Shown: positions 1-7,714 of the stretch, one piece after another | How the letters are laid out: each line of letters starts with the position of its first letter | Numbering within the stretch: the stretch's first letter is position 1 | NCBI GenBank assembly: GCA_025936205.1 | Contig: JAICTU010000020.1 | Location: 1 to 35,764 of the forward strand | From: Polyangiaceae bacterium | GTDB lineage: Bacteria > Myxococcota > Polyangia > Polyangiales > Polyangiaceae | Reading direction: 5' to 3' | Length of the DNA: 35,764 nucleotides | The notes under the pieces: generated by a model | The model's input: the letters and a program-made list of their open reading frames with translations, nothing else | Told to the model about the DNA's origin: nothing | Database searches by the model: none | Translations under genes and position numbers: made by a program

Positions 1-88
1 ACTTTTTGATCCAGCGTCATCGCCGAGCGACCTGCGAAAACGTCTGCGACCGTTAGTGGACTCCGTCGCCAGTGCCGCATGGCGCCCA

Positions 89-127
89 CTCCCCCCTGAG
101 CCCGCGCAGCGGGCGATTTGGGGGGAG
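89..127. repeat. Strong hairpin near the left edge
   Basis: The outer arms CTCCCCCC (89-96) and GGGGGGAG (120-127) pair perfectly. Inside them GCCCGC (100-105) pairs with GCGGGC (109-114) around a 3-nt loop. A smaller palindromic stretch (GCGCGTAGCGCG) follows at about 140-151. It lies beyond the truncated end of the istA fragment and could be a mobile-element end or a terminator. No T-tract follows on either side, so the role is not settled. Confidence 0.5.
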
Positions 128-214
128 CCACCGCCCGCAGCGCGTAGCGCGAGGACGGATGGCGAGGGGGGCATCTATCCCAGAATCAGGCTCAAAAAAT
201 CGCGCAAGTCGAGA

Positions 215-469
215 CTAGTGGAGCTGCTTGATGGTGGTCCCCTTCGCCATCTCGGTGCCGGCTGCGGACCAATCGACCGCCGCATGCCACGCCGGAGGAC
301 TCGCCGGGGCCTCCGCGGCGCCGGCGTCCACCGCAGGCTCACTACCGAACTTGCGCACCGTCTGGCGAGAGACGCCCAGCGCCAGCGCCACCTTTCGGAT
401 CGACAGCCCTTGGCTCAAAAGTACTTTGATCTGCTCCTGCATTTGCGCGCTCTTTCTGTCTCTGGCCAT
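215..469 (-). pseudogene. Truncated IS21-family transposase (IstA N-terminus)
   Basis: The reading frame codes for 84 residues from the ATG at 469 (an upstream in-frame ATG at 487 would add six). The sequence is an N-terminal helix-turn-helix of the IstA type: a basic start (MARDRKSAQMQEQIK), then LSQGLSIRKVALALGVSRQTVRKF, then a linker ending GTTIKQLH. IstA is normally about 400-500 residues with a DDE catalytic core. Here a TAG stop falls directly after QLH, and the read-through frame (SRLARFFE...) does not give a recognisable catalytic domain before the window edge. No istB is present. The repeats at 541-653 lie upstream of this start, exactly where the multiple terminal repeats of an IS21 element belong, which supports the identification. 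The element cannot move on its own. Confidence 0.7.
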
Positions 470-540
470 GGCTGGCACCAGTGCCATGGCCGGTCTGGAG
501 GCGCGTCGCGAAGGTGGCCGGAAGGACGAACTTGACCACC

Positions 541-653
541 TGCAAACGGGTGGTCAGCTTCGTTGCAAACCCCTGGTCAACCTCCCGTGCAAATGGGTGG
601 TCAACTTCCCCGGAAGGGGGTGGTCAACTTCCTTGCAAACGGGTGGTCAACTC
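541..653. repeat. Five regularly spaced terminal repeats of the IS21-like element
   Basis: A 20-bp unit close to TGCAAACGGGTGGTCAACTT occurs at 541-560, 564-583, 588-607, 611-630 and 634-653, so the period is 23-24 bp. The fourth copy has lost the TGCAAA half but keeps GGGTGGTCAACTT. A partial copy in the opposite orientation (AACTTGACCACCTGCA) sits at about 528-543 and overlaps the first unit. IS21 elements carry several copies of a transposase-binding repeat near their ends; these sit between the istA start and what would be the element's outer tip near 655-665. The spacing of about two helical turns suits cooperative transposase binding. Confidence 0.7.
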
Positions 654-684
654 GGAGTGCAATCGAGCAAGGGGTACTCCGATC

Positions 685-2322
685 ATGGCAAGGCAATCTC
701 GAGCGATGGCTCGATTCACGACCGCGGACGATTTCTTTTGGTACTAGGGTTGTTTGCCTGTGAGGGAGAGGAACGCCCCTACCAGTATGTTGCACCGCTA
801 ACCGAGCGAGACGCAGGTCTTCAACGCGCTGGCGACTTGTCTGCCCGCTCGGCAGCAGGTGAGAACGCGGACGCCGTTGGCGCAACCGATACTGGGAGCG
901 CAGAGCGCTCTGCCGATCCAACAATTCAACTTGCCGGGCAAGAGAGCTCCGCCTGTGAGGCGGGTAGCACACAGCCCTGCGGTGCGCTGACAGACCAGGG
1001 CATTTGTAAGTTCGGCGTTCGCTCGTGCAGCAACTCGAGTTGGGGGCGCCGTATTTCCCGTTGAGCGTCAGTGCACATCAAGCGATGATAATGACTGCGA
1101 CGGACAGCCCGACAATGTCGTCGACGACGTTTGTCGGTGTGTTCCTGGAACCAAGGAGCCTTGCGGTGCTCATCCCGGTTTCGACGGGCGAGGTCCTTGT
1201 CGCGCCGGCGAGCACACGTGCGTCGCGGGCGACGGGAATGGCACCAGTGATTGGGGCCCTTGCATGGCGGCCGTCGGCCCTGCTGCGACCGACTCTTGCT
1301 CGGTAGCTGGTGATGACGGAACCTGTGATGGTACTCCCAATGGAGGATGCGGATGTGTAGAGGGGGCAACCGTCCCATGCGGACCGCAGACAGGTCTCGG
1401 GATCTGCGAAGCCGGCGTAAGCACGTGTGTTAACGGCAGCTACTCACAATGCGAGGGAGCCAAGTTTCCTCAGCCAAGAAATTGTGCGTCGCCCGAAGAC
1501 AACGACTGTGATGGACGTCCAGACAATAGTGTCGACAGCACTTGCACCTGCCTCATAGGCAGCGTCCAGCCGTGCGGCGCACATCCCGGCCGGGACGGCA
1601 ATGGCCAGTGCCGTGCTGGTCAGCAACAATGCGAAGCGGGGGCAAACGGAGCAACGAGTCGATGGGGCGCATGCAATGGCGCTATTGGCCCCGCCTTCAC
1701 CGATTCGTGTGCCGTGCGTGGGGATGACGCCAACTGCGACGGCGTCGCCAACGGCAGCTGCCAATGTATTGCAGGCCAAGGGAATGCTTCCTGCAGCCAG
1801 AACCCGAACGCCTCAGTATGCAGCTCGCAAGGTCAGTGCGTGCCCTGTCAACAGCCCGGCGATTGCTCGCTCGTGAGCGGCGGTCGCTCGTTCTGCCAAC
1901 CAGGGAAGATGCGTAGCCCAGCTCGCCAACGGTGAGGCATGTTCGGCGAGCCAGGAATGTGCCAGTGGCCAGTGCATTCTGCATTATCGCGATGATGACG
2001 ACGACGACTTTGCTGCACCGTCCGCCGCCACCGCACCCTTCTGCATTGGTGGGGGGTTTAACAAAGTCGGCTTTACGACGAGACAGCCTGGGCCTTTGAA
2101 TCAAACCGATTGCCTTGAAGGCAACGCCAACGTTTCTCCGGGACAGGCGAATGTCTTCACGGTCCGGCGGAACCCTAGCAATCCGAGCGATCCGCTCCCG
2201 TTTGTCTATAACTGTGACGGATTAGAGGCGGAGAAGCGGGAACGATCCTGACATGCATGGCCCTTTCTACCTTCTGCGATAACTATGACTTCACGGTGAA
2301 CGTGGTGCGGGCTTGTAGGTAG
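685..2322 (+). pseudogene. Frameshifted Cys-rich surface lipoprotein
   Basis: Four single-base shifts break what was one protein of about 540 residues. It starts at ATG 685 (AAGGGG upstream), shifts near 725-735, then reads a lipobox-like LGLFAC, a spacer, and the first Cys module (CEAGSTQPCGALTDQGIC). A second shift near 1045 leads into frame 1, which carries three modules with the DNDCDG-type motif and repeated PCG-HPG-DG segments. A third shift near 1896 looks like one extra C (TTCTGCCAACCAG for TTCTGCAACCAG) and opens FCNQGRCVAQLANGEAC. A fourth near 2230 leads to an ending TFCDNYDFTVNVVRACR and TAG at 2320-2322. DNDCDG motifs are common in myxobacterial Cys-rich proteins and can bind metal. 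The intact gene would have been a surface lipoprotein with a C-terminal globular domain. It lies next to the IS21 remnant, fitting a decaying region. Read-level errors are possible but unlikely, since most neighbours are intact. Confidence 0.75.
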
Positions 2323-2722
2323 TTACGAGCAACTGGTTTCCCATCAAGCCTGTGCACCAGGATCCGGAGACTGCCTCATGTCAGGCGGTGAGTTCCCGCC
2401 CTTGGATCGTGACCTCGCCCAGGGGGGGGCTGATTTGTGTACTTTTGTTCGCGCCCTGAGACCTGCCAGATCGCAGCTTCGAACCCGGCACAGCCTTGCA
2501 CACAGCACCGAACTTTTCGAGCACACTGATGCCGCCGCTGAATCATTCGGACACAAACCAGGCCCTGCCCGCCAAGGCCCGCGGAAAACGTCTGAATCCA
2601 CAACCAGCGGGTCAAAAGGCAGCGGCTATTAGCCAAGCACGCGAGTTTCCAGCGTGGTATCGGACTGGCGTCGCATCGCTGCGTCGACTACCTGTCGCGG
2701 CAATCTTCAGGAGCTAATTGCC
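2323..2722. other. 400-bp stretch with no supportable gene
   Basis: Short open frames exist on both strands, but none has a recognisable domain, a ribosome binding site or clear coding bias. The right end holds the leader of the LPMO-like gene, including AGGAG at 2709-2713. No promoter could be assigned with confidence. Confidence 0.5.
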
Positions 2723-3748
2723 ATGCGTTCTGTGTCTGCGTTTTTGCTGAGCGGCGGTGCTGCCGCGGCCCTATTTCTGACGGCTTCGTCCGTGTTCGCT
2801 CACATCGATCTGCTGAACCCTCCCGCTCGGTACGTCGTGAATCGTGCGAACGGTGGAGGTGGCAGCAAGGAGTGCCCCTGTGGTGGCCCCGTCGATCAGA
2901 TCGACTCGAACCGAATCTGCGACGTGCCCGCAGCCCAGAGCCACGATCCGAACCGCTCGACCAAGGTCAGCACCTACGAGGCTGGATCGACGATCACCGT
3001 CCGCATGGAGGAATACGTGAACCACAGTGGTCGCTTCCGCGTGGCATTCGACCCCGACGGTGCGGACCTGACCGATTTCAACTCGAACATCCTGATGGAT
3101 GTGGCGGATGACAAGGGCACGCAGGTGTACGAGTTCCAAGTCACGCTGCCCAACATGACCTGCGAGAACTGCACGCTGCAGGTCATCCAGGACATGAACG
3201 GCAATACGACCACGCCCGTCAAAGATCCTGCGCCCGATTCGACGTACTACACCTGTGCCGACATCCGCCTGGTCCCCCCCGGCACCATGGGCACCAACAC
3301 CGATCCCGATCCCGGCAACGACGACGGCACGGACCCCACCACCCCGCCCGCCGACAACGGCATGCCCATGGGCACCACCCCACCTGCCAACAACGGCATG
3401 CCGACGGGCACCAACGGCGCTGCCAGCGGCAACAACATGGGCACCAACCTCGGCACGGTGCCGATGATGGGCGACAACCGCGGCTCGACGACGCCCAGCA
3501 TGACGAGCACGGGCACCACGAACAACGGCACCACCACCGGCGTGGGCAGCTTGATGCCGAGCATGAATACCGGCAGCAGCAACGCGCTGCAGCCCGCCAA
3601 TGGCACGCCCGTCGGGACGGGCGCGTCGGAGAGCGACGACTCCGGCGGTTGTAGCTTCGGCGGCAGGACGCCGGCGAGTCCCTTCGCGGCTCTGGCCATG
3701 GCCGGCGTGGCAACGGCGCTGCTGGCCCGCCGCCGCCGTCAAAAGTAA
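2723..3748 (+). CDS. Secreted LPMO-like protein with MYXO-CTERM-like tail
   Basis: The 341-residue protein starts at ATG 2723, ten bases after AGGAG; an upstream in-frame extension would hide the signal peptide. Residues 1-26 are a signal peptide ending SSVFA, so the mature protein would begin with His27 (HIDLLNPPARY). An N-terminal His exposed by signal cleavage is the first ligand of the copper 'histidine brace' of lytic polysaccharide monooxygenases; His101 (YVNHSGRF) is the likely second. Four or more Cys (51, 53, 66 and a pair in MTCENC) could form disulphides. Residues about 190-300 are a low-complexity linker rich in Gly, Asn, Thr, Met and Pro. The end, GGCSFGGRT followed by a hydrophobic helix and RRRRQK, matches the MYXO-CTERM sorting pattern. 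It resembles the SCE4755-type LPMO-like proteins of Sorangium, from memory. Substrate is unknown; the oxidative activity is inferred. Confidence 0.8.
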   Translation: MRSVSAFLLSGGAAAALFLTASSVFAHIDLLNPPARYVVNRANGGGGSKECPCGGPVDQIDSNRICDVPAAQSHDPNRSTKVSTYEAGSTITVRMEEYVNHSGRFRVAFDPDGADLTDFNSNILMDVADDKGTQVYEFQVTLPNMTCENCTLQVIQDMNGNTTTPVKDPAPDSTYYTCADIRLVPPGTMGTNTDPDPGNDDGTDPTTPPADNGMPMGTTPPANNGMPTGTNGAASGNNMGTNLGTVPMMGDNRGSTTPSMTSTGTTNNGTTTGVGSLMPSMNTGSSNALQPANGTPVGTGASESDDSGGCSFGGRTPASPFAALAMAGVATALLARRRRQK

Positions 3749-3768
3749 TCGCTGTTCGCAAATGCAGC

Positions 3769-3797
3769 CGAACGGCGCCTCGCTGGGGCGCCGTTCG
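3769..3797 (+). terminator. Hairpin terminator after the LPMO-like gene
   Basis: A perfect 11-bp stem, CGAACGGCGCC (3769-3779) with GGCGCCGTTCG (3787-3797), closes a 7-nt loop 20 bp after the stop codon. The following TCGTTTGT is a weak T-rich tract. It would end transcription of the LPMO-like gene. Confidence 0.6.
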
Positions 3798-3856
3798 TCG
3801 TTTGTCGCCCCGCTGCCTCGCCGGGCCTGGCACGGCTGGTGCTCAGCCAGCCGCCC

Positions 3857-4033
3857 ATGACGACCAAGCGAGCCCACCTGACGGTGTCCCCCGAAGCCAT
3901 CCGCGACGGTGCTTTGTGCAAATGCCCCGCCTGTTTGCGCGATGGCCAGCATGAGCCCGATTGCTCCGTGCACGATGAGCCAGTCGGGCGCTGCACCTGC
4001 GGTCGCACCGAGCAGTCGAGCAGCGCCGGCTGA
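3857..4033 (+). CDS. Small Cys-rich hypothetical protein
   Basis: The 58-residue frame starts at ATG 3857; an earlier in-frame ATG at 3839 would give 64 residues, and neither has a convincing ribosome binding site. Residues about 20-50 hold CKCPAC, then a spacer with CSVH, then GRCTCG, which gives six Cys and two nearby His. This pattern could bind one or two zinc ions, but no named family is recognised. It lies 60 bp after the terminator of the LPMO-like gene. The ordered Cys spacing is the main reason to call it real. Confidence 0.45.
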   Translation: MTTKRAHLTVSPEAIRDGALCKCPACLRDGQHEPDCSVHDEPVGRCTCGRTEQSSSAG

Positions 4034-4128
4034 GCCTGAAGTGAGCCGCGACCTGGCGCGGCAGGGTGCATCTACCCTGACAATGCCGGGGCGTTCAGCC
4101 CCGTTCTCATCCGGAAAGGAGCTGGACC

Positions 4129-4335
4129 ATGCCGCGTCCGCCGTTTACGTCCGCCGATCTGGCGGTGTTTCGACACGCCCGCGCAGCGGCGCCGCAGCGC
4201 CCCCGCGCGCCGCAACCGCAGCCGTCCGCGGGCCCCGCGCCCTTGTTCTGGGGGCTGCTCGCCCAGAAGCTGGGTGTCCTGCTCGCCCCGCGCAGCATCA
4301 GGCTCGCATCCCGCAAGTCCCCTTCTCGCGCGTGA
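4129..4335 (+). CDS. Small hypothetical protein with strong RBS
   Basis: ATG 4129 is preceded by GGAAAGGAG at the right spacing, the best ribosome binding site in this part of the window. The 68-residue product is basic and rich in Pro, Ala and Arg (PRAPQPQPSAGPAP) with one hydrophobic patch, LFWGLLAQKLGVLLA, that could be an amphipathic or membrane-touching helix. No family is recognised. A short stem (GGGGC/GCCCC) at 4087-4101 lies in the leader. The frame is only supported by the start signal, so the call is moderate. Confidence 0.45.
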   Translation: MPRPPFTSADLAVFRHARAAAPQRPRAPQPQPSAGPAPLFWGLLAQKLGVLLAPRSIRLASRKSPSRA

Positions 4336-4382
4336 GCGCCCGCCCGGCGCCAGGGCGCTGGACATCGCGCCCCGGCTCGCCA

Positions 4383-5144
4383 ATGGATCTCGGCATGGAT
4401 GCCACCCGGCGCTTCTCCGACCGTGTCGCGGACTACGTGAAGTTCCGCCCCGGCTACCCCGATTCCGTGTTCAGCGCGCTCGCTACACGTCTCCCGCCGG
4501 AGCTGCCGCGCGTCGCCGCCGACATCGGAGCGGGGACCGGCATCTTCAGCCGAGGCCTCCTGGCGCACGGCTTCGAGGTCTTCGCGGTGGAGCCCAACCC
4601 GGACATGCGCGCCGCCGCCGAGCTCGCCCTCGCGGCAGAAGCGCGCTTCCACAGCGGCAGCGGCCGCGCCGACGCGACCGCCCTGCCCGGCGCGAGCGTC
4701 GCGCTGGTGACCGCCGCGCAGTCGTTTCACTGGTTCGAGCCCGAGGCGTGCCGGCGGGAGTGGCAGCGCATCCTGGTGCCGGGCGGCGTCGTGGGCGTGG
4801 TCTGGAATCAGCGCCGCCTGGGCTCCCCTTTCATGCAGGCCTACGAGGCAGCGATGCAACTCTTGAAGGAGTACGATGAGGTCAACCGCTCGCAGCGCGA
4901 TCGCAGCGCGGTCGCGCGCCTGTTTGGCGCGCAGCCCTTCGAGACGCTGGAGTACAGTCACCAGCAGACGTTCGACTGGGAGGGGCTGCGCGGCAGGGTG
5001 CTGTCCTCGTCCTACGTGCCCAAGCCGGGCGCGCCCGGTCACGACCCGCTGATGAGCGCGCTACGGGGCGCCTTCGATGCGCAGCAGCGCGAGGGCACAG
5101 TGCAGTTCGATTATGTGACACGCCTGCACGTCGGCCGCCTGTAG
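4383..5144 (+). CDS. Class I SAM-dependent methyltransferase
   Basis: The 253-residue protein transfers a methyl group from S-adenosylmethionine to an unknown small molecule. The N-terminus (ATRRFSDRVADYVKFRPGYP) is typical of the Methyltransf_11/25 group. The SAM-binding loop reads ADIGAGTGIFS, followed by the acidic motif II end FAVEPNPDM and a motif at AQSFHWFEPEA. The open frame extends far upstream (to about 3909), but conservation begins here; ATG 4395 is an equally good start. No signal peptide or membrane segment is seen, so it is cytoplasmic. The DUF1360-like gene follows 43 bp later on the same strand. Confidence 0.8.
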   Translation: MDLGMDATRRFSDRVADYVKFRPGYPDSVFSALATRLPPELPRVAADIGAGTGIFSRGLLAHGFEVFAVEPNPDMRAAAELALAAEARFHSGSGRADATALPGASVALVTAAQSFHWFEPEACRREWQRILVPGGVVGVVWNQRRLGSPFMQAYEAAMQLLKEYDEVNRSQRDRSAVARLFGAQPFETLEYSHQQTFDWEGLRGRVLSSSYVPKPGAPGHDPLMSALRGAFDAQQREGTVQFDYVTRLHVGRL

Positions 5145-5168
5145 CTCGCCCCTGCTCGCGCGGCATCG

Positions 5169-5180
5169 CGGTTGCAACCG
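5169..5180. promoter_or_regulatory. 12-bp perfect palindrome before the DUF1360-like gene
   Basis: CGGTTGCAACCG reads the same on both strands and ends 7 bp before ATG 5188. It could be an operator or just part of a GC-rich leader. No regulator in the window is linked to it by sequence. Confidence 0.3.
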
Positions 5181-5187
5181 GGCGCGC

Positions 5188-5733
5188 ATGCTCTCCGAGA
5201 TCCGCAAGCCGTTCGACGATTATGCTCCGGCCGAACAGGTGCCGCTCGCCGGCTATGGGGCAGCCATGCTCGCCTATACCGGCGCGCTGGCCCTGGCACT
5301 TTCGCTCACGCGTGGTTCGCGCACCCGGCCCGACTGGAGCGACGTGGCATTGCTCGGCATCGGCAGCCACAAGCTCTCGCGCATCATCACCAAGGATTTC
5401 GTGACGGCTCCGCTGCGCGCCCCCTTCACGAGGCGCAAGGAGAATGAAGGCGCCGGCGAGGTGCATGACGAGCCGCGCGGCGGGCTGGTGCGCAGGACCG
5501 TGGGCAATCTGCTCACCTGCCCCTATTGCCTCGGCTTCTGGATCTCCACCGGCTTGAATACGCTGCTGATGCTCCGACCGAGGGAGACGCGCTTCGTGCT
5601 CAGGATGCTGGCCTCGGATGCCCTCTCCGACTTCCTGCACCTGAGCTACTCCGGGCTCAACGAGAGTCGCAAACGGCTGGCCGTGGAGCGCCGGCAGGCC
5701 GAGCAGAGGCCCCGGCTCGAGAACCATGCGTAG
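5188..5733 (+). CDS. DUF1360-like membrane protein
   Basis: The 181-residue product has an N-terminal hydrophobic segment at about residues 22-40 (GYGAAMLAYTGALALALSL), a basic middle (LGIGSHKLSRIITKDFVTAPLRAPF) and the signature LLTCPYCLGFWIS near residue 112, followed by a second hydrophobic stretch. The HKLSR...PLRAPF and CPYC-GFW motifs are typical of DUF1360 proteins of unknown function, seen in Bacillus spores and in actinobacteria. The CPYC pair could be redox active or bind metal. The start is ATG 5188; the stop lies 25 bp from that of the convergent barrel gene. Confidence 0.75.
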   Translation: MLSEIRKPFDDYAPAEQVPLAGYGAAMLAYTGALALALSLTRGSRTRPDWSDVALLGIGSHKLSRIITKDFVTAPLRAPFTRRKENEGAGEVHDEPRGGLVRRTVGNLLTCPYCLGFWISTGLNTLLMLRPRETRFVLRMLASDALSDFLHLSYSGLNESRKRLAVERRQAEQRPRLENHA

Positions 5734-5758
5734 CAGTACGCCTCGACGGGACGAGTTG

Positions 5759-7381
5759 CTACGGCGCACTGGTGACGACCACGCCCACGACGCTTTCGAA
5801 CCAGACGTCCTCGTAGCTGTCGTCGGCGGGATCGGCGGTACGCTTTGCGCTGCCGCCGAAGACGTCCTGGTTGCTCTCTTCCCAGCGATTGTCCCAGCGC
5901 AGGATCAGATTGGGGATGTGCGGCAGCGGCTTGAAATCGGCGGTCAGCGTGACCGTGAACAGCTTCCAGCGATCGAGATTGCCGCGGTCGAAGTTGGCGT
6001 CGTCCAGCAGGTACTCGCCGCGCGCGGCCACGCCGAAGAGCTCACTGAAGGAGTAGCCCGTGGCCAGGCTGAAGCCGAGGAAGTGGCGATCGTGACGATC
6101 CGGCGCGGCCTGGCGGGTCAAGATGGAGTCCGCGTTGAACGCGCTCTTCCAGGCGCCGAGCTCGAGAGTGGCGATGAAGTCGGCGAACGCGTCGAAGCCG
6201 GCGTCGTCGGTGTGATAGCTGTCGATCGTGAACAGTCCGCCCAGCGCCAGCGAGAGCTCGGGCAGCGGCGCATAACTCAGCTGGGCGCCGACGGTGGGTG
6301 TCTGATCGAGGCCGGATTTTTGCTGTGTCTCGCTGATGTTGTTGGTGCCGTCGGCGATGAAGCCGAGCAAGCTCCAGCGCTCGCCGGCGTCCCAGCTCAG
6401 GCGCAGCCCCGTGTGCCAGGCGGGCTGCGCGTAGTAGTAGAGCGCGCCGCGCGTGTAGTTCAGGTTCTTCCAGCTCTCCAGCACCTCGGCGCCGAACGGC
6501 GTCGAAAACATGCCCAGGTCGATGGCCAGCGGCTCGACGGGGCGCCAGGTCACGTACGCCTGTGACAGCAGATCGACCCCGAACGTGAAGTCGCTCTCCG
6601 GGTTGGCGTGCGCGTGGTAGATAGGCGCCGCCTCGCCGAAGCGCAGGCTCGCCGTCGCACCGACGCGCGGCAGCTGGTAGCTCACGTCGATGCCCACGAA
6701 CGCCAGCGAGAAGCCGTTCTCGGCACGAAAGGTCGAACCCTGTCCGGAAAACGCGCGGTGCCCGCTGAGCGTCGCCAGCGTGCCGCTGCCGCTCGATTGC
6801 CAGGCGGCATACGCATCGACGTACATCGCCAGCGCCAGGCCCGTGGCGGACGGCGCCGTCTCGGCGCTCCCCCCCTCGGCAGGCGCGGCGCTGCTCGCCC
6901 CTCGCGCGGCCTCCGCCTCGACGGTTGCGGGCGGCGCCGTGGGCGCCGGCTCGCTCGGCGCCGCCGGCAACGGAGGCGGCGCCGCGGGCGCATCCGCGAT
7001 CGACGGAGGCGACTCCCGATCGGGCGCCAGCGCGGCCGGCGCTGGCGCCTCCGTCGGTAACTCACTCGGGTGGGCGGCCCCGGGCTGCTCGAGGGGCTCG
7101 CTCTCGGGCGCCGCCTTCGGCGCCGGAGGGGCCGCGCTCTTCGGCGCGCTCGCGGCTTTCTTGGCTCGATTGCCCTTCGCGGCCGTGCTCTTGGTGGGCC
7201 GCTTGCTGGAGCTCTTCGATTTGGGCTTGGGCTTGGGCTTGGCCTCCGCCTGCGCCGGCGGGCTGCGCCCCAGCAGTGCGTCGACCACGCCTTGCCGGTA
7301 CTTCTGCGCGGCGCTGCTCGAGGCGAAGCCGAGCGTGCTCCCCAGCACTGCCAGCCACAAAGCAGCCTTGGGGACCCACAT
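5759..7381 (-). CDS. Outer-membrane beta-barrel protein, porin-2 type
   Basis: The 540-residue protein begins with a signal peptide (MWVPKAALWLAVLGSTLGFASSSAAQ). Residues about 45-185 form a long low-complexity stretch, first Lys/Pro/Ser-rich (AKPKPKPKSKSSSK) and then Ala/Pro/Glu-rich, which could span the periplasm or bind peptidoglycan. From about residue 185 the sequence (LALAMYVDAYAAWQ... FVGIDVSYQLPRVGATASLRFG) resembles the bbp2/OmpL-like barrel family (PF07642). It continues with alternating aromatic strands, a conserved-looking LAIDLGMFSTPFGAEVLESWKN segment, and a final strand ending VVGVVVTSAP. Such barrels act as channels. The unusual part is the length and charge of the N-terminal linker. 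The gene is divergent from the CE2 gene. Confidence 0.75.
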   Translation of the reverse strand: MWVPKAALWLAVLGSTLGFASSSAAQKYRQGVVDALLGRSPPAQAEAKPKPKPKSKSSSKRPTKSTAAKGNRAKKAASAPKSAAPPAPKAAPESEPLEQPGAAHPSELPTEAPAPAALAPDRESPPSIADAPAAPPPLPAAPSEPAPTAPPATVEAEAARGASSAAPAEGGSAETAPSATGLALAMYVDAYAAWQSSGSGTLATLSGHRAFSGQGSTFRAENGFSLAFVGIDVSYQLPRVGATASLRFGEAAPIYHAHANPESDFTFGVDLLSQAYVTWRPVEPLAIDLGMFSTPFGAEVLESWKNLNYTRGALYYYAQPAWHTGLRLSWDAGERWSLLGFIADGTNNISETQQKSGLDQTPTVGAQLSYAPLPELSLALGGLFTIDSYHTDDAGFDAFADFIATLELGAWKSAFNADSILTRQAAPDRHDRHFLGFSLATGYSFSELFGVAARGEYLLDDANFDRGNLDRWKLFTVTLTADFKPLPHIPNLILRWDNRWEESNQDVFGGSAKRTADPADDSYEDVWFESVVGVVVTSAP

Positions 7382-7714
7382 CGGACGCTCTGCTCCCCTA
7401 TGCGGCCGGGCTACAGCGCAGCATAACCCCCCTATCGCGCTGCGGTTTCAGCGCTGGCGACGGAGCAAGACGCGCGCGGCTCGGCCGTGATTCGTGGATC
7501 CAGCCGAACCCGTGCGAGCAGAATTGCAATTGCCAGGCGCAGTGCCGCTCTGCGCAGAATCTTCGTGCAACTGGTAGGCAGCGGTGCCGACGCTGTGCTC
7601 GATCGAATTGTTTGGTACAGCTCCGGCGAGCGGCGAGCCGTTGCGCGAGCGCCTCGAGCCTTGACAGTGTAGCGCCACCTGCGCCTACGCTGTTTGCACG
7701 TTTGGAGGCTGGAG
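7382..7714. other. 333-bp divergent intergenic region
   Basis: This stretch carries the leaders of the barrel gene (leftward) and the CE2 gene (rightward). A TTGACA box lies at 7661-7666 and TACGCT at 7686-7691, a spacing of 19 bp, longer than ideal. The rest holds no recognisable gene or repeat. Confidence 0.5.
7661..7691 (+). promoter_or_regulatory. Candidate sigma70-type promoter for the CE2 gene
   Basis: A perfect -35 hexamer TTGACA (7661-7666) and a possible -10 TACGCT (7686-7691) are separated by 19 bp. A start site a few bases later would leave a leader of about 15-17 nt before ATG 7715, containing the ribosome binding site GGAGG at 7704-7708. The long spacer makes this tentative. Confidence 0.35.

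Noticed and set aside
541..653. CRISPR array
   Set aside because: The 'spacers' are 3-4 bp and there are no cas genes; the pattern fits transposon terminal repeats.
2771..3973. Long minus-strand open frame opposite the LPMO-like gene
   Set aside because: It is Gly/Val/His/Arg-rich with no motif and mirrors the codon bias of the plus-strand gene, whose signal peptide and His motif are convincing.
5726..6565. Plus-strand open frame inside the barrel gene
   Set aside because: It has no domain and no ribosome binding site, and the minus-strand barrel motifs are clear.
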